Shown piece after piece: positions 22,223 through 34,197 of a stretch of 64,000 bases of DNA. A program made the position numbers and the translations under genes. The notes beneath the pieces are model-generated. The model made no database searches. It was given only the letters and a program-made list of their open reading frames with translations, and was not told the origin of the DNA. The stretch covers positions 372,001-436,000 of the forward strand of contig CP099422.1 of the NCBI GenBank assembly GCA_024114885.1. The letters are read 5' to 3'. Origin of the DNA: Septoria linicola. Lineage: Eukaryota; Ascomycota; Dothideomycetes; Mycosphaerellales; Mycosphaerellaceae. How positions within the stretch are numbered: the stretch's first letter is position 1; each line of letters opens with the position of its first letter.

Positions 22223-23703
22223 ATGATCGCGCGCTCTGCAGTCTCCCGGCAGGCTCAGCGTGCTCTCCGTCAATCATGGCAACAATCTACTAGGGGCTAC
22301 GCCGCGGCCTCCGGTTCTTTCCAATACCAGACTGCCGACTCGAATGGCATCAAGATCGCGAGCAGAGATATCGCTGGACCCGTGTCGACCGTCGCAATTG
22401 TTGCCCGAGCTGGAACCAGATACGAGACCTGGCCTGGCCTAGCTGAGGCCTTGGAGCGATACGCGTTTCGGGTGAGATGCGCAGTAATGGATAAGAAGGT
22501 GAACAAGAGGACTGATACGGCGAAACACAGAGCACTGAACGACGATCAACTCTCCGGATACAGCGCGAGTCCGAGCTGCTTGGTGCTCAGCTTCAAAGCT
22601 GGCACGGCCGCGAGAACCTCGTTGTAGGAGCCAAGTTCCTGCGCGATGACCTCCCATACTTCCTCGAGCTTCTTGCCGAGGTCGCAACGATGACCAAGTT
22701 CCAGCGTGAGTGATGCAAAAGGCGCAGGATGGAAGGAGGACAAACTTGTTGACATTTGATAGCACACGTCATTCACGAGGAGGTACAGCCGCTTGCAGAG
22801 ATGGCCGTTAAGAAGCAGCTTGCCAACACCGCTGCGCTTGCAAACGAGAGCGTACACGGTCTTGCTTTCCACCGCGGTCTTGGTCTGCCAGTTGTCCCAA
22901 CATCTACTGCTGCGATCAAGAAGTATGTCGATGCAGGATCCCTCCAGGACTACGCACAACAGGCATACTCAAAGCCAAACCTTGCCATCGTCGGAAACGG
23001 TGTTGAGCAAGGCGAGTTCCAGAAGTGGGTTGGTGAATTCTTCTCAGATGTCCAGGACTCACCCACCGGTGCTCTGTCGACTGAGCAGGCCAAATACTAC
23101 GGTGGTGAGGAGCGTATTGCACACGGCTCCAGTAACACTTTGGTCCTTGGTTTCCCAGGCTCAAGCTCGGCCACTGGCCCGTTCTACAAACCAGAGATCG
23201 CTGTTCTTGCTGCTCTCCTCGGCGGTGAATCTAGCATTAAGTGGACTCCGGGTTTCTCGCTTTTGGCCAAGGCAAACGTCGACACTCCACTTCTCTCTGT
23301 TTCTACCAAATCACAAATCTACACTGATGCCGGTCTTCTGACTGTAACGCTCGACGGCTCTGCTCGCGACATCAACAAGACGGCACCAAAGGTCGTCGAG
23401 GCTCTCAAGGCAATCGCATCTGGTGCCAACTCTGAGGACATCCAGAAGGCGAAGGCTCTTGCCAAATTCAAGGAACTTGAATACGGCGCCACGACACATG
23501 CTGGTATCGAGCTTACTGGTGCTGGACTGGTTCGTGATGGCAAGCCATACCAGATCGATAGCGTTGCATCAGCCATCGACGGTGTGACAGCAGAGAAGGT
23601 GCAGCAGGTCGCTAAGGAGGCTCTTGAAAACAAGGCCTCTGTGAGTGCTGTTGGAGACTTGTATGCGCTACCTTATGCTGAAGAGTTGGGTCTTCGTGTG
23701 TAA
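22223..23703 (+). CDS. QCR2: Ubiquinol-cytochrome c reductase core protein 2
   Basis: Three exons: 22223-22471, 22531-22705 and 22763-23703; 454 aa. Splicing gives ALERYAFR|STERRSTL and TKFQ|PHVIHEEVQP, which match the family. The N-terminus is a mitochondrial presequence (MIARSAVSRQAQRALRQ). The protein is an M16-peptidase-like fold lacking the zinc-binding HxxEH, as expected for core 2 of respiratory complex III in the inner mitochondrial membrane. The C-terminus ends AVGDLYALPYAEELGLRV. Confidence 0.93.
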
Positions 23704-23963
23704 ATATCCTGTGATAGAAGAAGTTTCATTGCGAATTCAGGCGCACATAGTGAGCTGTACCAATACAAAGAATGTACCCACAGCTTCATGTCTTCAATTT
23801 TGCGTTGTATGTTCAAGTGCTCACATCTTCCCCAGTCTGGCAGACGTCACGTGCATGGTCGACTTTAGCTTCTTCGATCACAGCTTGTCCGAGTTGCGCC
23901 GAAGCACATTGAAGACGCATCCAACATCACACATATCCTCGACACCACACTCAGACAGACACA

Positions 23964-24376
23964 ATGGTTTTCGCGTGGAAAGCTGCAGGTATCACGTATG
24001 TACTGTCATCGGGCACGGCGGACGAAGCCATCGAGCAGGTGGTCTAGCGCAGGACTAACGGAGGTCTTCCACAGCTACAACCGCTACCTCGCGGTTGCAT
24101 CGCGTGTCGTGCGCCGCTCTCTGAAGGACGACAAGAGACTCCAAGCTGAGCGCAGAGGAGAGATGGATCTCAGGTTTGCCAAGTGGGAGGTGAGTGCGTA
24201 ATGAGGGGATGCTGGGAGGGAGAAAGACAGACATACGCGAGCAAGACGGGGTGGACGATGAATGGGATATCATGCTAACCATGGCATGTACGCAGAACGG
24301 CAAGCAGCAGGAGGTCAAGTCTGTCGGAGAAGCCAATGCGCAGGCATACACACAGCAGGCTGGTCAGGCTTCGTAG
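23964..24376 (+). CDS. ATP15: Mitochondrial ATP synthase epsilon subunit
   Basis: Three small exons: 23964-23995, 24075-24189 and 24296-24376; 75 aa. The spliced protein starts MVFAWKAAGITYNRYLAVAS and continues with the basic helix typical of the central-stalk epsilon subunit of F1Fo ATP synthase. Exons 1 and 2 join within a Thr codon (AC|C). It lies 260 bp downstream of QCR2 on the same strand, so two respiratory-chain genes are adjacent. That adjacency may be coincidental. Confidence 0.9.
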
Positions 24377-24729
24377 AGATGCTGAGGAGGGGTGAAGCGA
24401 GAGGCGCGATGCAGGCATCAGGGAGGTGAAATGAGTGGCCGGACATCTCGAAATAAGACAGTAGCGACTGCGATTTTCGAGAGCATCGGATGAGCTTCAG
24501 AAACGCCTGTAACATGTGTATATATCCTCCAACGGTCTGAAGCAAGCAACCTCGTGCCAAGCTCCTTCCTCTTGCGGAGCATTTCCACTTCGGCTTCATC
24601 GTGACTTCCACTTCCAATGTTAATATGTCTATGCTACTTCTTTGATGTTCGCCCGCCACTTTGCTAAGAGATAATCATGCCTTTACATATGATCCTCCAC
24701 ACAAGTCGGTCGTGAACAGGTCGGCAGAA
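24377..24729. other. Intergenic, no gene seen
   Basis: About 350 bp between ATP15 and MAK10 on the same strand. No feature recognised. Confidence 0.4.
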
Positions 24730-27312
24730 ATGACGTCCGAACCAGGAATCTCAGACTCTGATTTCTCACATCAACAAACCAATGATGAGGACAAGCTTTC
24801 GTTCACAAGTCTCGACACAGCCACAGCACGTATCACAGCAGAAGCACAGTCCATGATGCAAAGACGTGCACCCACGTTCGCCTCGCGAGGCACTCAAGAT
24901 GTCACGGCAAATTTTGTTGCGGCGAGCAAGCAGTTGAAGCCCGGCGAGCTAGTCAAGGATGAGTACTTCACTTTGTTCGAGGCTGTGGGGGCTCTTGAGG
25001 TAAGTTGACTTGGAATGTGTGGTTTTGTTGTGGTTGGAGTTTGGACTGATGTGTTGCACAGATCATGGACCCCAAGATGGACAGCGGATATGTTGAGCCT
25101 GATGATTCATTTGAGCCGGAATATCAGGTTGATGTCGAGGAGCCTAGTCCTGCTGAGGTGAGTGCTGATCACCGTGATCTTTGGCTTGATTTGCAACCAT
25201 AGCTGGCCGATCCATGATGGCATGTCGAGGTTGAAAGTCTGACCCGAAGCAGACACTCTGGATTATGGATGAAATAATGCGGCTCGAGGTGCTGTTCCAT
25301 GAAGGGTAAGCAGTGCTTCTCAGTAAAGACACTACCATAATGACTTTTTTAGAGCTGGTTCGTGACCGGGACTGACTCTTAACAGGTACCCACTATCACA
25401 GAACGTCTTCACGTCGTTGCACATCTTCAAGCTGATTGATCCCAACAATGTCTACCCATATCCAATGGCCTCTTCCATGCGAAGACTTTCGTTGACGCAG
25501 CAAATACTTCGTGTATACTGCTTGGCCGTCATCAAGTCGTGTCAGCTGCTGCTAGAATGCATACAATCTCAGACTTTCTATGAGGAAGAAGACTTTGTGA
25601 CATATCTATTCGGCAGAGAACTTTGTCCCAAGATGGACGAACAAGAAGTTGTTGGGATGCTCTCGGACATGGTGAGCCGTTTACTTCGCTTCGACGACGG
25701 GGACAAGGCAGTGTTCGGGCAAGATTTTGCAGATGCATTGTCCCAGCGTCTTGAGATTCGTGAGAACTTCCTGCGCGGATTGGGGCAATCTCCAGATCTC
25801 GAACAAGCTGGTCTTCTCTGGCATCAGCTGCGAGGCCGCATTGAGACGCTCACAGAGAGTCGGTCGTTGGCACGGTCTCTACCCGCGGCGTTCTCCTTCA
25901 AAGTACAGCGTCAATTGGCGTCTAGCACACCACCTAGGCCCATGCCCGAGATCTCATGGGAAGAAGCACAACATAAGTGGATCCACTTATGCGATGATGT
26001 GCTTGCAGCATATGATTTGACTGCGGCCGAGAAGGTACGTAGCCCACATTTGCTGATATCTGGAGTGTGGTCGTTCTCGTATAGAACGCCCGCCCCAGCG
26101 ACATACGCACGGGCAAAGTTACAGGAGCTTTTGACTTCAGATGATAAGGTGGGAAGCGAGGTCTCACATTTCGACCTAATGCTGGAAGACATCAGAGAGC
26201 TGGTCTTACCTCAAGACCCATTGGCACAGCAAGAAAGCTTCTTGATAGAGGCTCCTCATAACGTACGACATCGCACATCACGAATTATGGAAGAGTTCAT
26301 GACCAAAGCATTTGGCGAGTACCTCAACATCTATCGTATGCTTTGTCAGAATCGTGATAGGATGCGGCGCCTCATCACTCAAGCGATACCAATCTTCGAC
26401 GAGCTGGAAGTGCTTGCCCTCGAGTACGACGACCATATCATGAAGACCGATTCTCCACGGTTCACTACTGCAGCCAAGAGTGAGGTGTACTATCCGCTTT
26501 GGATGTGGACGAGGATTCATAAGCTACGCCTCGTGCAATGGGCAATTCAGCTCGGCTTCGAGACCGACTTGTACCAGGATGTTGGAGTCCAGCAGATGTA
26601 CGATGTCCTTGCTTCGATCTTTGCGCAAGAGGATCGCTCCATGCGCACGGTAATTTCTTCAGCCATGCACCAAGCGAAGGCATCTACGAGAAGACGGCAG
26701 CCAGCCAACGGCGATCTTGACGACAGCGTGATATGGCTGTACAGCCTACAGCAAGAATATCACGTTCACCAGAGTCTCGCCCTTGTTTTGACAACGCTCT
26801 GGGAGTTCCTGGACGAGCTAGGACTACTCGCATCCGCGAAAGACCGGCCTTACTACGATGAGCAGCGACAATACGAGGCAAGAATGAAGCCGCTACTGAA
26901 GATGCAGCATCAGGTCGCAACGACTATGGAAGATCTGCGGGCGGTAAAGTCGTCGCGGGCGACTGGACTATGCAGTGCTGTCCAACTCCAGGAACAGCTA
27001 GAGTTGGTGATGGGCTTTGCCAAGGGAGCCTCCCAAGAAGAGACTGTTCTTGCACGCATCAAGCAACTCAAGGCCGCCTCGTCTCAGGATGATCTCTTGC
27101 GGCAGCAGGAACTCAAGAGGCTTGAAGCGACCTGCTGGACCATCAAGATCGTCCTCGGACAGTTGGCCAGCATATGCAAGAAGCACGGCAAAGAGCAGGA
27201 AGCATGCGGCAAGTACACACTCCGAGGCGTTGTGAGAGCAGAGGTGCCCGAGGTCAAAGACAGGAAACATCCTTGGTGGGTGGTACCAAAGATCGTGGAA
27301 ATCGCTAGATGA
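24730..27312 (+). CDS. MAK10: NatC N-terminal acetyltransferase auxiliary subunit Mak10/Naa35
   Basis: Four exons: 24730-24999, 25062-25157, 25253-25305 and 25386-27312; 781 aa. The spliced product contains the family signature GALE|IMDPKMDSGY near residue 90 and LFHEGYPLSQNVFTSLHIF after exon 4. The NatC complex (Naa30, Naa35, Naa38) acetylates N-terminal Met-hydrophobic proteins, and this subunit anchors it to the ribosome. An intron-like stretch at 26035-26084 (GTACGT...TATAG, 50 bp) lies inside exon 4. Removing it would cause a frameshift, so it is read through here. Confidence 0.9.
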
Positions 27313-28528
27313 AACCATCCGGAGTGGGACGAGATCGATCGCCCTGCAGACTGCGCGCTTCACAATGAATGCAGAACCAATCCCATAGCCTCGGAAGCAG
27401 CAGATGATCGTGCATGCTGCTACCGTTAAGGTCGACAGACCATCGCCAACCAGTCCGCCACGGGATGCCAATTAAGCTAATGATCAGTCGATAGACCTCA
27501 TCATCCGTACCCAGATACAGTCATACCATGACGAGTTTCGTGCACTAGCCATGAGCTCGCTTCACGCAATCGAATCGCTGTCCAAGCAGCGGACTCTACC
27601 AACGTGTATTTCTGCAGCCTCGGCTTTCCACTTGCAGATGTGCCTAACGCCGTACGCGCTGCATATATAAAGCTTCGTTTATGCCTCGTAATTGCTGGTA
27701 TGGTAACACAAGCAGGCTCCTTATATGGTTCGCGTCATGATTCATCTCGTTGATACTGTATGGCTTCGGCGGGTACCGCGTGATCCCAAGATGGTCCGAT
27801 CGTGACTCTCGGCGTCTATTCGCGGGTCCCACGCTGTTAACTGCTTCTTGGACTCTTACGAATCTTCGATTGTGCACGATGCTCTGTAGGAACGTTGCGT
27901 TACAGCACATTCTGCACATAGTCTTGCCAATGTGACCGATATCTGTAGCGTCATGCACGTCAACAGATCGTCTTCGAACGACTTCGCTGGTAGATCATCA
28001 AACAGTGCAATCAGAATGAGCGGATGCTTGCACAATATCATTCGTTGTACAAGGTATGTCGGCCGGGCAGGCTTCCCCGATACATCTAGCTGGGTTTTGG
28101 TCTGATGCTGTGGAACCACGAACATCTCGATGAACACGAGTTCCCGAGGCAGGCGCTCGCTCTCGACATGTTTGACAGCTTGTGATGGCCATAAGCAGAA
28201 AGTGTTCACACGGGAAAATCTGTAGCAGGATGAGAACAAGGTGTAGACAGAGTTTCAAAGTCGTTGCTCGACTTCGCTAGTCACATTATACTTGCGGGAC
28301 AGTGGTGATCATCCTGCTTGACCCTAGCGATGTCGGTTACTGATCGAGTGATGAGCCCAGATTGGATCGCCCTAGAGAAGTGCAGCAGGGGCCAATGAAT
28401 GACACTCTAGTAGCTAACTGTCTTGCACGTCTTCCAATTACTTCTCGGTCTTCGTTTCTTTGTCTTTGAGAGACCGACATGTGTAGTCAGTTCAGTCTTT
28501 TAGGACAGAACTCGGTTCGGCAACTGCG
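27313..28528. other. Long intergenic region, no gene seen
   Basis: About 1.2 kb. A minus-strand frame at 27856-28239 lacks an ATG, and its neighbours are short and unsupported. No tRNA or repeat was recognised by eye. Confidence 0.35.
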
Positions 28529-29947
28529 ATGACCGACAGCAACGCCACCGCCGGCCGGAAAACGGGGAAGAAGAAGCAGATCGTATGTGGAGTTCACTGT
28601 TGGCTGATGCATGTAGTAGAAATACTGAAGTTCGTGCTAATATTGTCGGCATAGGATTTCATTGTTACGACCAGCGACCCGAACAGCGAAAGTAATGCTG
28701 CCAACAAAAAACGCGTCCGCTCCGTGGCCGCACTCAAATCATGGCCAGAACGACGCAAGAAGATCTTCGAGCAGCTGGAAAACTCCGGTAGTGGCCAGGG
28801 CGCTTTTTTGCTGAACGAACAGCAGACCACCAGGAGGAAGTCCAAAACCCCGCCGAAGACTGTTCAATTCGTCCAACAGCAATTCTCACCTCCATCTACA
28901 GGCTCGGCGCCGAAGCGAGCTAAGGTTTATGGTCCTCCTCCGCCTGCAACGAGAGTAGGCAGTATAAGCTATGGCCTGAACCCAGATGCTCCCACATTCA
29001 TCCCGACTACAGGCTCTACAGCGGGAGACCTGTCCACGCATCTAGACAATGCCATCGAGAAGCGATCACCAGCTATCGGCTCGTCCATGAAACTTTATCG
29101 CAACTTCTTCACGACACTGGTACCTCCTCCTGGTCGAGAAGTCCCAGAGCCGAGCGACACATCTTTAGTACCCGCTCGGAAGAAGCGTATGGCAGATGGA
29201 TCTGAGAAACCTATGGAGTTCATTGGCGACATGGCAATGATAACACCGCCGACCTCACCTACCGCTGGCGCATCTTCTCACCAGATTGACCCTTTCAACA
29301 ATTATCCTGTCAAGTACAAGCCATGGTTTGATATGATCCTACACCATATGATCACTGTCTACGCACCTAGAGGGTGGCCTGCACTGAAGATCACTGATGA
29401 GCAGGGTGTCAAGTGGGAATGGTTTATGACCCAGAACGCACTCGCAGAGCCGGCCCTCTTCTACGTGCGTCTGCTGTTCGGCTCCGGAGATATGATTCGA
29501 CTTGGAGCGCTAGGTCCAGAAGTGATGTATTGGCTTCGAGCGGAGGCGATCAAAGCCATCAATGAGGCACTGGGAGATTCGAAGAGGAATTGCTCAGATG
29601 GACTGATTCTTGCCGTTGGACGAATCGCTCTCCATGAGCACATGTACGGGGACAAATTTGCTTCGAGTCACGTACACCGACCTGCTCAACGCCGTATGAT
29701 CGACATGAGGGGAGGGATGAAAGCGCTCCAATTCCCAGACCTGGTCAAGCGCCTCATGAGGTGGTCAGACAGGATCATGGCAGTCGGAAGTGGCACAGAA
29801 CGACTGCTGGAAGACGACGAAACGAATCCAAACTTCAGCTTGAAGCAAAGTGTTGGTGCTATCGAACGCTGGGCACCTCACGAGATGCTAGGCGTGAGAA
29901 GTAAGATCAGAATTAGCGATCTGGTTAATGATGAAGATGAAACATGA
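28529..29947 (+). CDS. Fungal DUF3468/tachykinin-like putative regulator; leaky-type stop TGA-CTA
   Basis: Two exons, 28529-28582 and 28655-29947; 448 aa to the first stop. The start is basic (RKTGKKKQIDFIVTTSDPN). A Pro/Ser-rich linker follows, then a helical domain (FDMILHHMITVYAP, LALF-like helices, RRMIDMRGGMKALQF) of the kind found in fungal transcription-factor-like proteins lacking a zinc cluster. The function is unknown. The stop TGA at 29945-29947 is followed directly by CTA and then by 79 open codons in the same frame, ending at TGA 30185-30187 (see findings). It is convergent with the L-arabinitol dehydrogenase gene. Confidence 0.75.
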
Positions 29948-30168
29948 CTATTTGCGGCTGACGCGTATGCTCGGGAGCTTCTGGCTAATCTGCATGGCAA
30001 GAGAAGGCCTGGGCACTCGACTGTCTCGGCTCTAGCCAAGAAGGACGTAGTGGTACAGCTCGACTCGCATCCGGACACATCAGACGCAGCGACCGGGCCG
30101 TCGAAGCATTGCGATACAGAAAGCTTGATCGCGGAATCTGAGCAGTCTCGCGACTTTGAGATCGAGAC

Positions 30169-31488
30169 TCAGTCGTCCAGCAGCTGAACTTTTACTGCTT
30201 TGGCAGAAGGTGTCGACGCTGTGACGAACGCTTCTTTCGCTTGCTCGAGGCTGTATCGATGGGTAACGAGAGGTTTCAAGTCGATCAGCCCTTCCGAAAC
30301 AAGCATGATTGCCTTTGGATATGTTTCCCTATATCTGGAGTGCAAGATGATCAGCCGCGAAAGTCATGTGGACATGTAAAAGTACGACATACTGGTATTG
30401 GAAGCGGATGTCGATCTCGCGAAAGCTGGCATACATAAATGGAATCTGCTGGAAGTCTTTGCCGACGCCGATGATGAAGACTGTACCGCCGAATCTGGAG
30501 GCCTGGCCTGGACTGTCAGCGCGATATCATCTTCGACAAAGCAGACTACTCACGTATATGCCAGAATGGATCGAGCTCTCGACTCCGGTACACTCAATCA
30601 CCAACTTCGCTTCTTGGCCCAGAGCTTTCTTGATATTCCCGCCCACGGTCTGAGCATCCTCACCCTTCTGGACATGCACAGTCCGCACACGTGGCACGAG
30701 TCGCTTCGCAAAAGCCAAACGACTCTCATCGATATCAGTAATCACAATTGGTGCCGCGCCAGCCGCACGCGCACTCAACAACGTGATAACGCCGATCGGA
30801 CCAGCGCCACAAATCGCAAGCGGATCACCCATTCTCAGTCCCGACCGATCAATACCAGCAAGCGCAACACTCAGAGGTTCGAGCAGAGCTCCCTCTTCGA
30901 AGCTGAGCGAGTCCGGTAATTTGTGCAACCAGGCCTCTGGATGAACATGATATCTGCGCAACGTTCCATGCACTGGAGGAGAAGAATAAAATACCTTCTC
31001 AGGACATCCGTGATACTGTCCAGTCCGACACGCCTGGCAAGAAGGTTTTGAGCATGGAATTCCGCATTCGAGTGCGACTCGGTCTCCTATATTTTACGCA
31101 TTAGCGATGATCCGACATTTTTGTAAGATATGAAGGGAAGATACAAGGCTTGTAAGAATAGCAGTAGCCAATACCTCGCAGAAGAATCGCACGAAGGAAA
31201 GCAAAACATACCAGCCCTCAACCCCGTCACATTCTCCCCAACTTTGACAATCTCACCCGCACTCTCGTGCCCCAATCCCTGCGAAGCACAAATCACCGAA
31301 CTCCCAATTTTCCCTTCTTTCCAGAAATGCACATCACTGCCACAGATTCCTGTCGCGCGAACATGGATCAGACAGTCATTCGGTCCTGGCTCTGGCGTGT
31401 CCGCGTCAATGACATGGAGTTCGTGGTATTCATTGGTGTGGACGGCGATGTTTTGGGGTTTATTTGTTAAGACTTGTGCTGCGGCCAT
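30169..31488 (-). CDS. LAD1: L-arabinitol 4-dehydrogenase
   Basis: Four exons on the minus strand: 31488-31212, 31086-30554, 30502-30393 and 30334-30169; 361 aa. It is a zinc-dependent medium-chain polyol dehydrogenase of fungal L-arabinose catabolism that oxidises L-arabinitol to L-xylulose with NAD+. Visible features are the catalytic zinc ligands CGSDVHFW (Cys49) and GHE (His74), the structural zinc cysteines after GDRVALECGIPC, and the NAD loop GAGPIG. The segment HGTLRRYHVHPEAWLHKLPD and the end ...ASTPSAKAVKVQLLDD favour Lad1 over xylitol or sorbitol dehydrogenase. Confidence 0.88.
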
Positions 31489-32319
31489 GATTGACTACGA
31501 AAAAGCAATAGAATAATTGGAATTGGGAGTTTGTGATCATGGAGTGGTTGGATGAATGAATGAGTGAGATGGATTTGTGCTGCGTGCTGCTGATATATAC
31601 ATGCCCTGTTCGTTGCAGCAGCAGCAGCAAAGACCCCTCAATGACATGGTTGGTACACAGCAGAGCTGCATTTCGGCATATGGATTTAGAGGCATTTGAG
31701 TGTTCGGAGCAGCTTTGTCCACTTTTACTTCTTCTGCTGACCGCATGTAAGTTCTCGAAATGTTGCTGAAGTCCACATGGCAACTCCGATGCCATGTGTT
31801 GCTTGATAGAGTCGCCGCATTCTGTGGGTACAAACTGCCTAAATGGGAAAGCTGGGTGCTTCCGTTGGAGCCGAAAAGGTTTGAGGTGGACTATCACCCT
31901 TGAGCTCTGCTATGCCTGTAGGGTTGAAGGATGAGTGGCGAATAAGCTTGTTAGGAGGAAGCAATTGCGGTGTTTGACGACGTTTGAGCTGCAGTATTAG
32001 GCCAGTGTTGGAGACGTAGGCTGATGCAGCCCTAGTATAGTCCGAAGCAATCTATGAAGCAGGTAGAGACCAGCATTGAGGTCGACAATCTCTTGGAACT
32101 CTGTTGATCATGCTGACACATTCGTTTCTGTCGTATTGTCTGTTGTACAAATCGCTCGATGACGCTCACTCTCGCATCTGAATCACAATCATGAGGGTCG
32201 TCATCATGGCCCGCTCATCGCCCGATCGCATCAATAATTCGCAGAAGTTACGAGCCCATGCGGTACACAAGACCTTCGTAGGCATCCAACAGTCTGCGTT
32301 CTCATCATGCCGTGCACAC
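31489..32319. other. Intergenic, LAD1 promoter side
   Basis: About 830 bp between LAD1 and the Arg/Ser-rich gene. Apart from the TATA-like element and the trinucleotide run, nothing is supported. The minus-strand frame at 31460-31897 overlaps the LAD1 start and looks non-coding. Confidence 0.35.
31593..31598 (-). promoter_or_regulatory. TATA-like element upstream of LAD1
   Basis: TATATA on the minus strand about 105 bp upstream of the LAD1 ATG, in a plausible position for a core promoter. A (CAG)5-like run lies just beyond it at 31612-31630. Confidence 0.4.
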
Positions 32320-32868
32320 CTAAGGCCCATATCGCCTCTTGTCCTCCCTAAATCTCTCCATCTTTGCCTCGTGCGCCGCCAAGCTCTCTCTCCGGACCTC
32401 CTCATCCTCAGCCATGACTGCCAGATCCGCATCTGAGATTCTTCGACCCCCAGGTCTACGATGCTTTCTCTTCGAGCCAGTACGACGTGACCCCTTCTGT
32501 TCCGGATTGTAGTACTGCGACGAGTGACGCCTTGGAGCTGAAGGACGTCTTGGAGCGTCGCGGTGATGATAGTCTGATGAACGTCTCTGGTGTGAGGAAG
32601 AGTCGCGTCTACGTTCTGCAGATGGATGACGTCTGGAGTGTGACGACGAGCGTCGTCTGTGCTCGTCGGAGTAGTAGGCTTCGTCTGAGGTAGATCCAGA
32701 AGAGTGTCGTTTCCGGTCGTCGCGATCTAGCTTTTCCTTCTTGAATCGCTCTTCATCTTTGATCGTTCCGTTGCCGACATGGTGGCATATCCTCTCGCCA
32801 ATCTTCGTATCCAGTGCCTTGGTGATACCTGTGGCGAAGAGGCCAGCGAAGGCAGGATCGATTGGCAT
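32320..32868 (-). CDS. Arg/Ser/His-rich low-complexity hypothetical protein
   Basis: 182 aa, single exon, ATG at 32868. A short ordered start (MPIDPAFAGLFATGITKALD) is followed by a long Arg/Ser/His-rich disordered region (RRRSSSHSRRHPSAERRRDS) resembling SR-type sequences. The protein ends with a charged helix (EDEEVRRESLAAHEAKMERF). There is no RNA-recognition motif, so an RNA-related role is only suggested by composition. Confidence 0.55.
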   Translation of the reverse strand: MPIDPAFAGLFATGITKALDTKIGERICHHVGNGTIKDEERFKKEKLDRDDRKRHSSGSTSDEAYYSDEHRRRSSSHSRRHPSAERRRDSSSHQRRSSDYHHRDAPRRPSAPRRHSSQYYNPEQKGSRRTGSKRKHRRPGGRRISDADLAVMAEDEEVRRESLAAHEAKMERFREDKRRYGP

Positions 32869-34197
32869 GTCGAGTGTCTATTTGCCTTCGTCCTTCGATA
32901 TGGTCAACGAAGGATTGTGAATGTGGGTCTATACACTTCCAAAAGTGTATGGTATGGTCGACTGTTTATGCAGAGTGCAGTCGGATTTGTGGCTGGGAGC
33001 TTTAGTGCATACCTCGGGTTGATGATTCGAGAGGCTTTTGTAATTTACGCTTTGACCTGGGTCACGATGGACAAAAAGATCAACGTCAGCAGCAATCTTG
33101 ACCACATCGCTAACGGCGTGGTTATTCCTTTTCGTCTGCCGCGTTGTTTGTAGCGGGCGGCGGGCGAGCGGTGTGCGGCCAGCCATGATCGCTGATACCC
33201 TTGAAGCAGAGTTCCAGACCCGTTTCCGCGTGGAGCGGTCCAATCGTAGGTGGGCCCGGCACGATCTTCACACTGCCCAAATACCCACACTGCACAATCC
33301 ATATGGGCTGGTAGCAGCGTATCGCAACTGATCAGTCCAGTCGGCAGTATTTCAACCGTGTCCGATGGCATAGGATCCCAGCACAGTTTTTGACCACGCA
33401 CGTCACGTCGCAGTCGCCACCAGCTGGACGATCACTAAGCTACTGCAGGAGACACGTCCGCTGTAGCGAGATTGGCTTCAAGAACAACAGCAGTACCACG
33501 TGGATCCATAGAGGTTGGGGTGGGAACATGCTGACAGTGTTCTGCACACGAGGATGGAACGTCCTTGCTGGCGACGTTCGAGAGTTCCGAGCATTCGGGT
33601 GCTCACCGCTACGCCACATGATGAATGGTCGAGACATGCATCGATCACTGATGCGTCCTGGAACACAGTGATGCCAGTGCAGTCCCTTATTGGTAGGTCG
33701 GGTGTTTGCTGATGCGATGTTCTGTGGATGCGACGATTCACGAAACATCGGCAAGCTGGGCGCCAGATATCCCTGGCCAGAACGCGCAGAACGCGCAATT
33801 CTCGTGGTGATGTTCGAGAGGATCTGACACTCGGTTCACAGATTGGATCAGTACTTCTGGCTGGCTATATGTCAAGCGAAGCACTTACTGATCGAGCCTA
33901 ACAATCTTTGCCCGTCATACTTTCTAAGTCCTGCTACAAGCTCATACCCCAGATTACCCTTGTCACATCTTGCCCATGGCATCTGTTCTGGGCGAGCGTG
34001 TGAAATGATGGTTCGTTGGACATTTGATGGACAAGACATCCACCAGCGTTTGTGTCTTTGCGGGCTCTTTCTACGCAACAGCGCCTCTGCGCCGACGCAA
34101 TGCTGCAATTCATAATGTACAGTCCGGTATGCCACCGATCATACTTCGTGCTCGTGCTCGTGCTCGTGCTCGTGATCTTCTCAGCTCCGCTCCTCCT
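32869..34197. other. Intergenic, no gene seen
   Basis: About 1.3 kb with only short overlapping frames on both strands. It holds a hexamer repeat near its end (separate entry). Confidence 0.35.
34144..34173. repeat. Short (TCGTGC)n-type microsatellite
   Basis: About five tandem copies of the hexamer CGTGCT, just downstream of the PUP2 stop codon. Confidence 0.75.

Noticed and set aside
27856..28239. 127-aa minus-strand frame in the gap after MAK10
   Set aside because: It starts with TTG, has no ATG near its beginning and no recognisable domain.
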